From the NCBI GenBank assembly GCA_017792405.1, contig CP051231.1, positions 1,862,895 through 1,926,894 on the forward strand: DNA of 64,000 nucleotides, written 5' to 3'. The notes below the pieces were generated by a model, which was not told where the DNA came from, did no database searches, and saw only the letters and a list, made by a program, of their open reading frames with translations. Positions 22,880 to 31,493 of this stretch are shown here, piece after piece. A program made the position numbers and the translations under genes. The stretch's first letter is position 1; each line of letters starts with the position of its first letter. Origin of the DNA: Oceanicola sp. GTDB lineage: Bacteria > Pseudomonadota > Alphaproteobacteria > Rhodobacterales > Rhodobacteraceae.

Positions 22880-23776
22880 TCAGACCCTTTCCATGTTGCG
22901 TTGCCAAGCCTCGGGCAGCGCCCCCATCTCGTCGGCTACCGCCGCATATTGCGGCGCCAGCAATCTTTGCAGGGCGGCACGGCGGCTGTCGTCCAGCTCA
23001 AGCTCCGGCCCTGCGTTCACCTTTTCTTTCAGCTCTGCCTTCATACGGTCGATGCCAAGAAAATCGCAGAGCGCCCGGATCGAGCCGGGCTTGAAGAGAT
23101 CTTCGTAGAAGCCGCACATAACGCGGCTCTTGGGCAGCGCCGCCATCTTTGCCAGAACCGAAGCATAGTCGCTCCGCTGCGCGATATCGGCATTTTCGCC
23201 CCGCAGCGCCTTGTCCAGCAACTGCAGCGCGTAGGCGTTCGCATCGTTGGTCCGGCCCCGCTCTGCCCGCTTGCCGGCCATGAAACGGCACTGGCTCCAG
23301 TAGCGCTCAACCGGGTCGCGCATGAGAAAGAGGAACCGGGTGTCTGGCACAAGGTCAGCCATCTCGCGCAGCCGCTTCTGCGGCAGCAGGCAGTAGGACG
23401 GCGTGATATCCGCCACCAGCTTTGCCTCTCCCGCGCCGTCATAGAGCAGGTCGATATAGGCGCGATGGTCGCGCTCGCCGATCACAAGGGCAGCGAGCCA
23501 ACGTTCCGTCTGCTTGAGTCGGCGGCGCAGGCGCGGCAAACGGCCCTCCTCCTGCCCCGCTTCCACCCGTGCAATCCGGTCGCGCAATCGACCAATCTGA
23601 GCAACCACCTGATCCCTCTGCCACTCCGGCTTCAGGCCCTCGATGCTATCCCAGTAGTGCAACTCCTTGGCGACCGGCATGGCACATTGCGGATGCGCGT
23701 CGAGAAACCCGTAGAGCCAGCTTGTGCCGGTCTTGGGTGCCCCGATGGCATAGAGCAATGTCGCCTGCGTGCTCAC
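22880..23776 (-). CDS. Sulfotransferase-like protein inside the nuo operon
   Basis: This 298-residue protein has the PAPS-binding P-loop-like PKTGTSW (14-20) and the 3'-phosphate element [11 protein letters not shown] basic helical insert (about residues 60-95) resembles the heparan-type and related bacterial sulfotransferases. The acceptor is unknown. The start is a GTG at 23776, 3 bp after the NTF2-like gene; any later Met would delete the P-loop. It is 4 bp from nuoD, so it is part of the nuo transcript. Its place between nuoC and nuoD has no obvious metabolic reason. Confidence 0.85.
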   Translation of the reverse strand: MSTQATLLYAIGAPKTGTSWLYGFLDAHPQCAMPVAKELHYWDSIEGLKPEWQRDQVVAQIGRLRDRIARVEAGQEEGRLPRLRRRLKQTERWLAALVIGERDHRAYIDLLYDGAGEAKLVADITPSYCLLPQKRLREMADLVPDTRFLFLMRDPVERYWSQCRFMAGKRAERGRTNDANAYALQLLDKALRGENADIAQRSDYASVLAKMAALPKSRVMCGFYEDLFKPGSIRALCDFLGIDRMKAELKEKVNAGPELELDDSRRAALQRLLAPQYAAVADEMGALPEAWQRNMERV

Positions 23777-23779
23777 CGA

Positions 23780-24181
23780 TCAGGCCTTGGCTTCCATCGC
23801 GGGGCCATCGGCAACGCGGAACACCTTGGTGATGAGCCGCCAGCCCTGCGCCGTGCGCAGAAACCCGAGCTCATCGCAAAACACCCGCGGCGGCACCCGC
23901 ACATCGACTTTGACCTGCGCCATATCTTCGCTCGCACTCGACACCCGCAAAATCCGGAAGTCGGGCGCACCGGGGAAGGCATCTCGCCCACCGACGCGCG
24001 CAACGAAGCCGGCCTTGTCGAGCGCATTTGTCTGACCATCGGCGCCGAGCCAATGCATCAGAAAACGATCATCGCAGAGCGCATCCAAAACGGCGCCATC
24101 CCCCTCGTGCAAGGCGCGGCAATAGCTCTCCACTGCTGCAGTCAACTCCGTGTCGACCTCTGCGTCGAGGTGCTTGTTCAT
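23780..24181 (-). CDS. NTF2-like (SnoaL fold) protein inside the nuo operon
   Basis: This 133-residue protein matches the nuclear-transport-factor-2/SnoaL cone-shaped fold. An N-terminal helix ([27 protein letters not shown]) is followed by the strand pattern [20 protein letters not shown] and a final [10 protein letters not shown] strand. Such proteins can be small enzymes or ligand-binding domains. Its ATG overlaps the nuoC stop by 4 bp, and 3 bp separate it from the sulfotransferase. Function unknown. Confidence 0.75.
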   Translation of the reverse strand: MNKHLDAEVDTELTAAVESYCRALHEGDGAVLDALCDDRFLMHWLGADGQTNALDKAGFVARVGGRDAFPGAPDFRILRVSSASEDMAQVKVDVRVPPRVFCDELGFLRTAQGWRLITKVFRVADGPAMEAKA

Positions 24182-24786
24182 TTCGCCTCTTCCGTCTTCT
24201 CATCGCCCGGCAGGATGTATTCAGCACCCTCCCAAGGGCTCATGAAGTCGAACTGGCGGTAATCCTGCGTAAGCTTCACAGGCTCGTAGACCACACGCTT
24301 TTCGACTTCGTCGTAGCGGACCTCGGTGTAACCCGTGGTCGGGAAGTCCTTGCGCAGCGGATACCCCCGGAAGCCGTAGTCCGTCAGGATGCGGCGCAGG
24401 TCCGGATGGCCGGAGAACATGATGCCGAACATGTCAAACACCTCGCGCTCAAACCAGTTGGCCGAGGGATGCTCGCCGACGATCGAGGGCACCATCTCGT
24501 CTTCGCGCACGGCTACCCGAAGGCGGATGCGTTGGTTTTGATACATGCTGAGGAAGTGGTAGACCACATCGAAGCGCTTATCCCGCTCGGGGTAATCGAC
24601 GGCGGTGATGTCCACCAGTGTCGAGAACCGGCAGTTGGCATCGGTTTTCAGGAATTCCACAAAGCCCCGCAGGTTCGACGGCGCCACATCGACATTCAAC
24701 TCACCAAAGGCCACATCCCAACTCACCACGCAGTCCGGGCGCCGCGCCTCAAGGTGCTGGCCGAGTTCGTTCAGAGCATCGCTCAT
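24178..24786 (-). CDS. nuoC: NADH-quinone oxidoreductase subunit C (30 kDa)
   Basis: This 202-residue peripheral-arm subunit carries the family signature near residues 107-140: REVFDMFGI, then [14 protein letters not shown] and GYPLRKDFP. It assembles with NuoD near the quinone site. The gene ends in a 4-bp overlap with the NTF2-like gene and starts 18 bp after nuoB. Confidence 0.97.
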   Translation of the reverse strand: MSDALNELGQHLEARRPDCVVSWDVAFGELNVDVAPSNLRGFVEFLKTDANCRFSTLVDITAVDYPERDKRFDVVYHFLSMYQNQRIRLRVAVREDEMVPSIVGEHPSANWFEREVFDMFGIMFSGHPDLRRILTDYGFRGYPLRKDFPTTGYTEVRYDEVEKRVVYEPVKLTQDYRQFDFMSPWEGAEYILPGDEKTEEAK

Positions 24787-24804
24787 AAGTCGTCCCTTCC
24801 TGGG

Positions 24805-25392
24805 TCAGCGTACCAAGGTGCCGGTGCGCCGGATGCGGCGCTGGAGTTGCAGCAGGCCATACATCAGCGCTTCCGCCGTGGGCGGGCAGCCCGGCACGTA
24901 GATATCGACCGGCACGATCCGGTCGCAGCCGCGCACCACCGAGTAGCTGTAGTGATAGTAGCCGCCGCCATTGGCGCAGGAGCCCATCGAGATCACGTAG
25001 CGCGGCTCGGCCATCTGATCGTAAACCTTGCGAAGCGCCGGGGCCATCTTGTTGGTCAGCGTGCCAGCCACGATCATCACGTCAGACTGGCGCGGGGAGG
25101 CACGCGGCGCGATCCCGAAGCGCTCGGCATCGTAGCGCGGCATCGAGGTGTGCATCATCTCTACAGCGCAGCAGGCAAGACCGAAGGTCATCCAGTGCAG
25201 CGAGCCGGTGCGCGCCCAGTTGATCAGGTCTTCCGTGGAGGTCAGCAGAAAGCCCTTGTCCTGCAGGTCGCGGTTAAGCGACTGCACGGCTACTTCCTTG
25301 TCCGCTCCGGCAGTAGAGGCACCATAAGGGGCAAGCTCACCCTGTACCTGCGGAGGCGCCAACGGGCTCTCAGGTTTGGTCGTCACTCCCAT
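24805..25392 (-). CDS. nuoB: NADH-quinone oxidoreductase subunit B
   Basis: This protein (195 residues from the ATG at 25392) carries the N2 [4Fe-4S] cluster that passes electrons to quinone. Ligands are Cys74, Cys75, Cys139 and Cys169 in this numbering ([25 protein letters not shown]). The start is uncertain: ATG 25392 overlaps nuoA by 10 bp, an earlier ATG at 25413 and a GTG at 25386 (4-bp overlap with nuoA) are alternatives. The first 35 residues are a non-conserved extension compared with typical relatives. Confidence 0.95.
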   Translation of the reverse strand: MGVTTKPESPLAPPQVQGELAPYGASTAGADKEVAVQSLNRDLQDKGFLLTSTEDLINWARTGSLHWMTFGLACCAVEMMHTSMPRYDAERFGIAPRASPRQSDVMIVAGTLTNKMAPALRKVYDQMAEPRYVISMGSCANGGGYYHYSYSVVRGCDRIVPVDIYVPGCPPTAEALMYGLLQLQRRIRRTGTLVR

Positions 25393-25748
25393 TCGAGCGC
25401 ACCCTTCTTCCATTCATAGGCAAAGCCCACGGTGAGCACGGCGAGGAACACCATCATCGACCAGAAAGCCAGCATGCTCATGTCGGCAAAGGCCACGGCC
25501 CAAGGAAACAGGAAAGCGATCTCGAGGTCGAAGATGATGAAGAGGATGGAGACGAGGTAGAACCGCACGTCAAACTTCATCCGGGCATCATCGAAGGCGT
25601 TGAAGCCGCATTCGTAGGCGCTGACCTTTTCCGCATCGGGGTTGCGCACCGCCAGCACGGCAGCAGCGAGGATCAGCACCAGTCCAAGGCCGATTGCAAT
25701 GGCCAGAAAGATGACAATGGGCAGGTATTCCCTGAGCAAAGCGTCCAA
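25383..25748 (-). CDS. nuoA: NADH-quinone oxidoreductase subunit A
   Basis: This 121-residue, three-helix subunit opens the operon. The conserved [22 protein letters not shown] loop and the ...[10 protein letters not shown]-terminus are present. The start is a TTG at 25748 with a perfect AAGGAG site 6 nt upstream, giving the same length as Paracoccus NuoA (121). A longer frame from an ATG at 25775 would swallow that ribosome site and add nine unconserved residues. Confidence 0.95.
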   Translation of the reverse strand: MDALLREYLPIVIFLAIAIGLGLVLILAAAVLAVRNPDAEKVSAYECGFNAFDDARMKFDVRFYLVSILFIIFDLEIAFLFPWAVAFADMSMLAFWSMMVFLAVLTVGFAYEWKKGALEWE

Positions 25749-25820
25749 AGCCGGCTCCTTTCTCGCGTGCTGCACGGGCGGGGTCCGGCCCCAGGCGCAC
25801 GCGCATCGTGGCTGCCTCAG

Positions 25821-25849
25821 GTCTTACTCCCGCCCCGGTGGAGGGTCAA
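25821..25849 (-). promoter_or_regulatory. Candidate sigma70 promoter of the nuo operon
   Basis: On the minus strand, TTGACC (25849-25844) is followed after exactly 17 bp by TAAGAC (25826-25821). The -35 box matches 5 of 6 consensus bases; the -10 box is weaker. The start point would be near 25813, about 65 nt before the nuoA TTG. It lies in the 139-bp gap between lysR and nuoA. Read-through from lysR on the same strand is also possible. Confidence 0.5.
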
Positions 25850-25887
25850 CCTGCACCCCCTTCAAATTCCCGGCTTTTCAGGCGGCT

Positions 25888-26778
25888 CTATTCCGCTGCG
25901 ATGGCCGGGCCATCGACCCGGGTGCGAAAGCTCTCGACCACGTGCTCGGCAAGCGCCGCCGCGCAGCACCCGGGTTCCTCCTGCTCGATCATCCGAAGCT
26001 GGTAACGGCCGATTTCCTCGAAGCCTTGTTCGGGGCCCAATCGCTCCATCTCAGGCGTGAAATTGGCAACCGGCAGCGGGCTCACCGCGAGGTCTGCCTC
26101 GACAGCCGCCAAGAGCGCCTGTCCGCTCTCCGATACATAGGCAATGCGAGAGGTCTTGCCGGCGCGACCCAGCGATTTCAGCGCCTTCCGACGCCAGACG
26201 CAGCCTTCCTGCGCCAGCGCCAGTGGCACAGGGTCGGCCTTCCACGCTCGGCCACCGCGCTTACCGGCCCAGGCCAGTGCTTCTTCATAAACGACCCGAC
26301 CCGGCCCACCCTCGATGGCACAGACCGTGTTCAGCGCCACGTCGAGGTCACCGGCCTTGGAGGCTTCAATGATCCGTGCTGAAGTGTCGAGCGTGACCCG
26401 CACATGCACACCCGGGTGGGTGGTAGCAAAGCGCTTCAGGATGATTGGCAGCGCATGGGCGCCCATATCGCCCGGTGCGCCCAGATGCACCTCGCCCTCC
26501 ATCGGCGTGCCCGCAAAGCGCGCCAACGCCGCCTCGCTCACGCGCATGATCTCTTCGGCATAGGCCAGAAAGGCCTCGCCATCGCCCGTGAGTCGAACCT
26601 CTCGCGGCAGGCGCTCGAACAGACAGCGCCCCAACTGTTCTTCGAGCCGCTTCACCTGCATCGACACCGCGGACGGCGTCCGCAAAACAGCCTTGGCGGC
26701 CGCACTGAACGAGCCGGTGTCGTGGATCGCCAGAAAGGTGCGAATGAGGTCGGTGTCGATCATCTGCGGCGCGAGCAT
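25888..26778 (-). CDS. LysR-family transcriptional regulator
   Basis: This 296-residue regulator has an N-terminal winged helix-turn-helix (about residues 8-66; DTGSFSAAAKAVLRTPSAVSMQ is the HTH core) and a LysR substrate-binding domain. The ATG at 26778 is preceded by AAAGGTGG; a TTG 15 bp upstream and an internal ATG are less likely. It lies upstream of nuoA on the same strand and is divergent from a DUF1127 gene. It could regulate itself, the DUF1127 gene or, less certainly, nuo. The target and ligand are unknown. Confidence 0.92.
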   Translation of the reverse strand: MLAPQMIDTDLIRTFLAIHDTGSFSAAAKAVLRTPSAVSMQVKRLEEQLGRCLFERLPREVRLTGDGEAFLAYAEEIMRVSEAALARFAGTPMEGEVHLGAPGDMGAHALPIILKRFATTHPGVHVRVTLDTSARIIEASKAGDLDVALNTVCAIEGGPGRVVYEEALAWAGKRGGRAWKADPVPLALAQEGCVWRRKALKSLGRAGKTSRIAYVSESGQALLAAVEADLAVSPLPVANFTPEMERLGPEQGFEEIGRYQLRMIEQEEPGCCAAALAEHVVESFRTRVDGPAIAAE

Positions 26779-26805
26779 CGGTCCACCTTTCAATTTAACT
26801 GAATG

Positions 26806-26816
26806 ATTGACTCAAT
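26806..26816. promoter_or_regulatory. Palindromic candidate LysR operator
   Basis: ATTGACTCAAT is a perfect 5-bp inverted repeat around a central C, with partly matching flanks GAAT (26801-26804) and ATTC (26820-26823). It lies in the lysR/DUF1127 divergent region, 28 bp upstream of the lysR start, where LysR-type regulators usually bind. Confidence 0.4.
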
Positions 26817-26829
26817 ACTATTCGTTTGA

Positions 26830-26858
26830 TTGAACCACAGTCAAGGCGCACCTTTTAA
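26830..26858 (+). promoter_or_regulatory. Candidate promoter of the DUF1127 gene
   Basis: TTGAAC (26830-26835) is separated by 17 bp from TTTTAA (26853-26858). The start point would be about 25-30 nt upstream of the ATG at 26892. The -10 box is only a partial match. Confidence 0.3.
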
Positions 26859-26891
26859 GGCAATCGAAACGCCGAAGAGAGGAGCCAAGAC

Positions 26892-27194
26892 ATGGCCCAT
26901 ATTCAATACCACCCCGCCGAAGCCGCGCGCCTGCCGATCCTGCGGAGCGTTGTTACCCGATTTGGGCGTGCCATCGCGCAAAATTTCCGAACCCGCGCAG
27001 AGCGCCGCGCTCGTCAGCGGCGCGTCCGCCGGATCGAGCACCTCGACGACCGTATGCTGCGCGACATCGGCATCACCCGCGCTGACCTTGACTATGCGAT
27101 CAGCCACCCAGAGGCGCCGGACGACAACCTCCGTCGCCGTGCCCTCACCAACCGGAACGTGGACCTTGAGCGCCCACGACTCCGGGCACATTGA
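26892..27194 (+). CDS. DUF1127 (YjiS-like) small basic protein
   Basis: This 100-residue protein carries the DUF1127 signature RRIEHLDDRMLRDIGITRADLD in its middle, preceded by a strongly basic stretch. Short DUF1127 proteins in alphaproteobacteria have been linked to RNA turnover and phosphate or stress responses, but this longer form has extra tails at both ends. A GAGAGGAG ribosome site lies before the ATG. It is divergent from lysR. Confidence 0.85.
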   Translation: MAHIQYHPAEAARLPILRSVVTRFGRAIAQNFRTRAERRARQRRVRRIEHLDDRMLRDIGITRADLDYAISHPEAPDDNLRRRALTNRNVDLERPRLRAH

Positions 27195-27201
27195 AGCTGC
27201 G

Positions 27202-27227
27202 GTGGCCGCCCTGCTCTGGGCGGCCAC
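27202..27227 (+). terminator. Hairpin after the DUF1127 gene
   Basis: GTGGCCGCCC (27202-27211) and GGGCGGCCAC (27218-27227) form a perfect 10-bp stem with a 6-nt loop. It lies between the convergent DUF1127 and SIS genes, so it could serve both. There is no T run on either side, so it is not a canonical intrinsic terminator. Confidence 0.45.
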
Positions 27228-27251
27228 GTCCTGCTCGGACCACCAAGAAAC

Positions 27252-28274
27252 TCAGAGCGTTTCCGTTGCCTTCTGCAAATACGGGGGCTCATCCGGGTTC
27301 AGTCCCCTTGCGCGGGCAACGCGCTCGGCCATCGCATAGAACGCCACGATCAGCGCAAGCGGGTCCGTCAGGCCATGCCCGGTGCGCGGCACGTCCAGAA
27401 CTTGCGCCGCCTGCACCTTGGACGTGGTCGCAAACACATCCGCGCCCTGCCTAACCAGTCGGTCCGCCATCTGGGCCACCCCGCCCTCGGCGGCATCGCC
27501 ACAGGCCAGCGCGAGCACCGGAAAGCCGCGCCCCACGATGGAAACCGGGCCATGCAAAACCTCGGCAGAAGAATAGGCCTCTGCATGGGTCTGGCAGCAT
27601 TCCTTAAATTTCAACGCCGCCTCCTGCGCGATCGCCCAGCCAGGCCCACGGCCAAGCACGTAGAGCGACCCGCCCTCATCCATTGCCCGCTCCGCAAGGC
27701 TCCAATCGGCCTGCACAGATCGCGCCAACGCCTCCGGCAGCGCGCGGATGGCCGCGAGCAGCGCGGCGTCCTGCGCCACCTCCGCCACCAGCCAAAGCGC
27801 CGCCAAGGCCGAGGTGACAAAGCTCTTGGTCGCCGCAACCGAGCGCTCCGGCCCGGCGCAGATATCAACCACCTGCTCGGCAGCTTCGGTGAGGGGGGAG
27901 CCTGGCGTATTGGTGAAGGCCACGGTCAGCGCCCCGCCTGCCCGTGCGGCTTGCGTCATTTGCACGATGTCCGGGCTCCCACCCGACTGAGAAATCGAGA
28001 GCGCAACCGCACCTTCCAAAGACAGCGACGCCCCGTAGACGGAAGCAACAGAGGGCCCGACTGAGGCAGAAACCCGCCCGAGCATCAGCTCGGCCGCGTA
28101 TTTGAAGAAGGTGCAAGCATGGTCCGAAGAGCCCCTCGCGACGGTTACGAAGTACCGGGGATTGCGTGCTGCAATCGCTCGCGCGACCTCCGGAACCCGC
28201 CCTGCGGCCAGCAACCGGTCCACGGCCTCTGGGATCTCTTCGATCTCCTGCCGCATCAGGCTCTTATCTGTCAT
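27252..28274 (-). CDS. Double SIS-domain sugar isomerase/deaminase-like protein
   Basis: This 340-residue protein consists of two SIS domains and resembles the isomerase half of GlmS and the AgaS/NagB-II type enzymes that act on amino-sugar phosphates. SIS elements visible are ARGSSDHA, SISQSGGSPD, TNTPGSPL and SAEVLHGP. No glutamine amidotransferase domain is present, so it is more likely a deaminase or isomerase than a glucosamine-6-P synthase. The ATG at 28274 is chosen for the family-like N-terminus. It is divergent from an oxidoreductase, suggesting a carbohydrate-use locus; the substrate is unknown. Confidence 0.85.
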   Translation of the reverse strand: MTDKSLMRQEIEEIPEAVDRLLAAGRVPEVARAIAARNPRYFVTVARGSSDHACTFFKYAAELMLGRVSASVGPSVASVYGASLSLEGAVALSISQSGGSPDIVQMTQAARAGGALTVAFTNTPGSPLTEAAEQVVDICAGPERSVAATKSFVTSALAALWLVAEVAQDAALLAAIRALPEALARSVQADWSLAERAMDEGGSLYVLGRGPGWAIAQEAALKFKECCQTHAEAYSSAEVLHGPVSIVGRGFPVLALACGDAAEGGVAQMADRLVRQGADVFATTSKVQAAQVLDVPRTGHGLTDPLALIVAFYAMAERVARARGLNPDEPPYLQKATETL

Positions 28275-28377
28275 CACGCGCCTCCCTGTTAGCGCTACCT
28301 TGCCCCACCCCCGGCCCGTCCACAATGCTTGCCCTCGCCTGCCAGCCGCGCCAGTCTCCGGCAAAAGGGAGCCCCAT

Positions 28378-29394
28378 ATGAAACGCGTTCTGATCATCGG
28401 CCTTGGCAACATGGGCAAGAACCATGCATTGGCCCACCACGCCAACCCTGAGTGCGAGATCATCGGCCTCGTGAACCGTTCGCGGCCCGATCTGCCCGCA
28501 TCTCTGGAAGGCTATCCGCTCTTCGCTACTGCCGAGGAAGGGTTGGCACTCAAACCCGATCTGGTGGTGATCGCGACCCACGCCGACAGTCACGCCTCCC
28601 TCGCCATCGCAGCTATGGAAGGCGGCGCGCATGTGTTCATCGAAAAGCCAATCGCCGCTACGGTTGAAGACGCCCGCCGCGTGGTGGACTGCGCCCGGAC
28701 TACCGGGCGCAAACTCACCGTCGGCTACATCCTGCGCCACCACCCCTCATGGCAGAGGCTCATTGCCGAGGCCCGCGCGCTAGGCGGCCCCTATGTGTTC
28801 CGACTCAACCTCAACCAGCAATCCACCGGAGCTGCTTGGGAAGCGCATATGGCACTCATGCGCACCATGTCGCCCATCGTGGACTGCGGCGTGCATTACG
28901 TTGACGTTATGTGCCAGATCACCGATGCCCGGCCGGTTCGCGTGCATGGCATGGGGTTGCGGCTCTCGGATGAGATCGCCGAGGACATGTACAACTACGG
29001 CCAGTTTCAGGTCGTCTTCGATGACGGGTCCGTGGGATGGTACGAGGCCGGCTGGGGGCCGATGATTTCCGAAACTGCCTTTTTCGTGAAAGACATCGTC
29101 AGCCCGGCCGGTTCTGTCTCGATCATGGATGGCGACAAGGGTGGCAGCGCCGAAATCGAGGGGCACACCCGCGTGGGCGGTTTGCTGGTGCATCAGCCGA
29201 GTGGTGACAGGTTAATCGACCTGCCCGATGAACCCGACCATCAGGCCCTTTGCGACGCCGAGCAGGACTTCTTGCTGCGCGCGATTGCCGAAGACATCGA
29301 CCTCACCCGCCATATGGAAGATGCCGTGCAGAGCCTTGCCATCTGCCTTGCCGCCGACGAGAGCATCCGGTCAGGACAGACCGTGGCCCTCTAG
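28378..29394 (+). CDS. Gfo/Idh/MocA-family oxidoreductase
   Basis: This 338-residue NAD(P)-dependent oxidoreductase has the Rossmann motif GLGNMG near residue 8 and the family EKPIAATVEDAR element near residue 89. The C-terminal domain shows the expected VDCGVHYVDVMCQI active-site region with His. It probably oxidises or reduces a sugar or cyclitol; the substrate is not evident. It is divergent from the SIS gene, and its stop is interleaved with that of the convergent GFA gene. Confidence 0.9.
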   Translation: MKRVLIIGLGNMGKNHALAHHANPECEIIGLVNRSRPDLPASLEGYPLFATAEEGLALKPDLVVIATHADSHASLAIAAMEGGAHVFIEKPIAATVEDARRVVDCARTTGRKLTVGYILRHHPSWQRLIAEARALGGPYVFRLNLNQQSTGAAWEAHMALMRTMSPIVDCGVHYVDVMCQITDARPVRVHGMGLRLSDEIAEDMYNYGQFQVVFDDGSVGWYEAGWGPMISETAFFVKDIVSPAGSVSIMDGDKGGSAEIEGHTRVGGLLVHQPSGDRLIDLPDEPDHQALCDAEQDFLLRAIAEDIDLTRHMEDAVQSLAICLAADESIRSGQTVAL

Positions 29395-29813
29395 CCTGGC
29401 GGCAAACGGTCGAAGTCTGCAACGCCCTCCGGCACATGGTGCCACGCCTGACCTTCCTCGCAGAAGATCGCAATGCGCGGCCCACCGAATACCTCTGGCG
29501 CATCGAGGGTACCGACCTTCAGCACCACGCCCTCCAACCCACCCCGCTGGGTGAGAATGTGGGTGCCGCAGGTCGCGCAGAAGAACCGCTCCACCGCGCG
29601 TTGGCTGTCGGGATGCTGAAATCGAGCAGGCTCACCAACCTCCCAAGCAAAGCCACCTTGTGGGATCAGCATGAAGGTGTTCACGGCCCCACCCGAGATA
29701 TGGGTGCAGGCCCGACAATGGCACTGGGCCATCAACTGCGGCTCGGCAGTCACCCGGTAGCGCAGGGCACCGCAAAAACAGCCGCCGGTCCACGCCAACT
29801 GATCGTCGCTCAT
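29391..29813 (-). CDS. GFA-family zinc-binding protein
   Basis: This 140-residue protein belongs to the glutathione-dependent formaldehyde-activating (GFA/Mss4-like) family. Zinc ligands are visible: Cys12 and Cys14, Cys31, Cys33 and Cys36, and Cys79 and Cys82. Most GFA paralogues are not true formaldehyde enzymes, so the reaction is not claimed. Its TAG stop lies in a CTAG shared with the opposite-strand oxidoreductase stop. It follows an exported protein gene by 7 bp on the same strand. Confidence 0.88.
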   Translation of the reverse strand: MSDDQLAWTGGCFCGALRYRVTAEPQLMAQCHCRACTHISGGAVNTFMLIPQGGFAWEVGEPARFQHPDSQRAVERFFCATCGTHILTQRGGLEGVVLKVGTLDAPEVFGGPRIAIFCEEGQAWHHVPEGVADFDRLPPG

Positions 29814-29820
29814 CCTGCCC

Positions 29821-30582
29821 TCACATGAATGCGCAATCCGGTCCCCGATCCAGCGGCTCTTTGATCGACATGCCGGACGGGCGCCACTCAAAGATCGCCA
29901 CTGCCTGCCCGCCATCGAATCCAATAAAGAGCGTGCCGGTCTCCGGCTGAAGCGCAACACCTTCCGCGTCGAACCCCCATTCCGATAGTGGCGTGACGGT
30001 GAGCACTTGCCCATCCGGTGCCAGTTCGAAGAGCGCGTTCAGCCCCTCGTTGTCATCCACCACGAGAATGTTGCCCGAGAACGGATCCCGCTCGACGCCC
30101 TGCGGCTCCACCATCGGTGGCTCGAAGCCGTCTCCCCAGAGTTCCATCAGAACAGCACCATCGGGTGCAACCCGCATCAGGCGCGAGGGGTCATCCTCCA
30201 CCACCAGAAAACTGCCATCAGCATCGCGGTGCAGACCCTCCGTATCCACCAGCGTGGCCGAGAGGCTGAAATCTTCTTCGCGCGGTCGCCCGTCACGATC
30301 TACCCGCCGAAAGGTGCCCCAGCCATCCGCCAGCAACAGCCCCTCCGGCTCGACGGTAAGGCTGCGGACCGAGCGCATCCCGCTGTCGAACCGCATGATC
30401 TCGCGACCTGTCGTGCCGATCAGGATGACCTCTCTGCCTTCGGTCGCCACCCAAACCCCGCAAACCTCGGCATCATAGGCCAGCGAAACCCCGCGCAGCC
30501 CGCCGAGCGTTTCCCGATGCACCAGTTCCGCCGCAGCGGACGTAGCGGCGAAGCAGAACAGGATCAGGCTGAGAAAACGCAT
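29821..30582 (-). CDS. Exported beta-propeller-like protein
   Basis: This 253-residue protein starts with a clear signal peptide ([18 protein letters not shown], cleavage near residue 18). The mature part repeats a strand pattern with turns such as [24 protein letters not shown] and [12 protein letters not shown], as in YncE, SMP-30 or SdiA-regulated propellers. It is probably periplasmic. The catalytic or binding role is not known. It is followed 7 bp later by the GFA gene. Confidence 0.7.
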   Translation of the reverse strand: MRFLSLILFCFAATSAAAELVHRETLGGLRGVSLAYDAEVCGVWVATEGREVILIGTTGREIMRFDSGMRSVRSLTVEPEGLLLADGWGTFRRVDRDGRPREEDFSLSATLVDTEGLHRDADGSFLVVEDDPSRLMRVAPDGAVLMELWGDGFEPPMVEPQGVERDPFSGNILVVDDNEGLNALFELAPDGQVLTVTPLSEWGFDAEGVALQPETGTLFIGFDGGQAVAIFEWRPSGMSIKEPLDRGPDCAFM

Positions 30583-30649
30583 GTTTACCCCCGACGCCAC
30601 CCTGCGGGGCGGCGCGGCAACCGGTCAAGTCACAGCTTTGGGGGGATGC

Positions 30650-30739
30650 TGGCGGAGAGACAGGGATTCGAACCCTGGAGACGGTTTCCCGCCTACACAC
30701 TTTCCAGGCGTGCGCCTTCGACCACTCGGCCACCTCTCC
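30650..30739 (-). tRNA. tRNA-Ser (GGA)
   Basis: Read on the minus strand, a complete class II tRNA starts GGAGAGGTGGCCGAGTGG and ends in CTCTCCG-CCA with encoded CCA. The anticodon loop contains GGA, which reads UCC/UCU Ser codons. It has the long variable arm typical of tRNA-Ser and a GGTTCGAATCC T loop. It separates the exported propeller gene from the HEMVHW pair. Confidence 0.95.
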
Positions 30740-30852
30740 GGCCCGCGCCTCTTAGCGCAGGTGGGGCGCGGCGTGCAAGAGGGGTTTGGCGCGAAGATGC
30801 GATCTGCGTTTTTCCGTGGCTTTCGCCCTGCGCGACCACGGTGAAACGCGTG

Positions 30853-31386
30853 TCAGGCGAGGCTCACCCCGTGTTCGAGACGCACGGCTTCGTTCCATTT
30901 GTCGACGCTTGGGCTGACATTGGTTCCAAAGGCACGGCCCTCGAACCGGTGATCCATTTCCTCGGGGTTGTCCTTGCCGTCAAGCTGATCAGCCCAATGC
31001 ACCATCTCGTGCCATGCCGTGACCTGCAGAAAGAAGCGCATGTTTCGATCGGCCCGGTTACGCTCGGACCATTCGTACCAGCGCAGCATGTGCTTACTGA
31101 GGTCGATCACCTGCTTGAACTCGGCGGCGCTCGACATCGTGCCGGGAAAGCGCCCGGCACAGAAATCTTCCTGGCTCTTGCCGAACAGGTCGAGATCGGC
31201 AGCCTTGAACAGCGGCCAGCCATGTGGTGAGACGGCCTTGGCAAGCTGCTCCCTGCTGACCTCTGCTGTCGTGCGGAAGGCCAGCCGGACACGCCAGCGC
31301 CACCAGTCCATGATTGCGGGTATGTGGGCGATCAGAAACGCCGTGGCGAGCGGAAATTCTGTCCGCATCTCGGGTGCAAATCGCAT
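30853..31386 (-). CDS. HEMVHW metallopeptidase-like protein, copy 1
   Basis: This 177-residue protein has the zinc-peptidase motif HEMVHW (126-131) and a conserved FE with Glu149, 19 residues after the second His, as a possible third ligand. It shares its N-terminus (M-x-F-A ... R-x-[DE]-FPL-x-T-x-F), an RYFEFS/RWYEWS-NR segment and the motif region with the next gene. The motif resembles the Tox-MPTase3 toxin-domain family. There is no signal peptide and no visible secretion module or immunity gene. The ATG at 31386 is chosen because it aligns with the paralogue. Confidence 0.7.
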   Translation of the reverse strand: MRFAPEMRTEFPLATAFLIAHIPAIMDWWRWRVRLAFRTTAEVSREQLAKAVSPHGWPLFKAADLDLFGKSQEDFCAGRFPGTMSSAAEFKQVIDLSKHMLRWYEWSERNRADRNMRFFLQVTAWHEMVHWADQLDGKDNPEEMDHRFEGRAFGTNVSPSVDKWNEAVRLEHGVSLA

Positions 31387-31493
31387 TTTGCGTCGCCTTC
31401 CATCCGGGGCGACCCTTCCCGCTGATAGCCTGTCAGCCGCAGGGCTGTGGTGCAAGCCTTGGTCGCATTGCCGGACAGAGATCCTGGCCCGGA

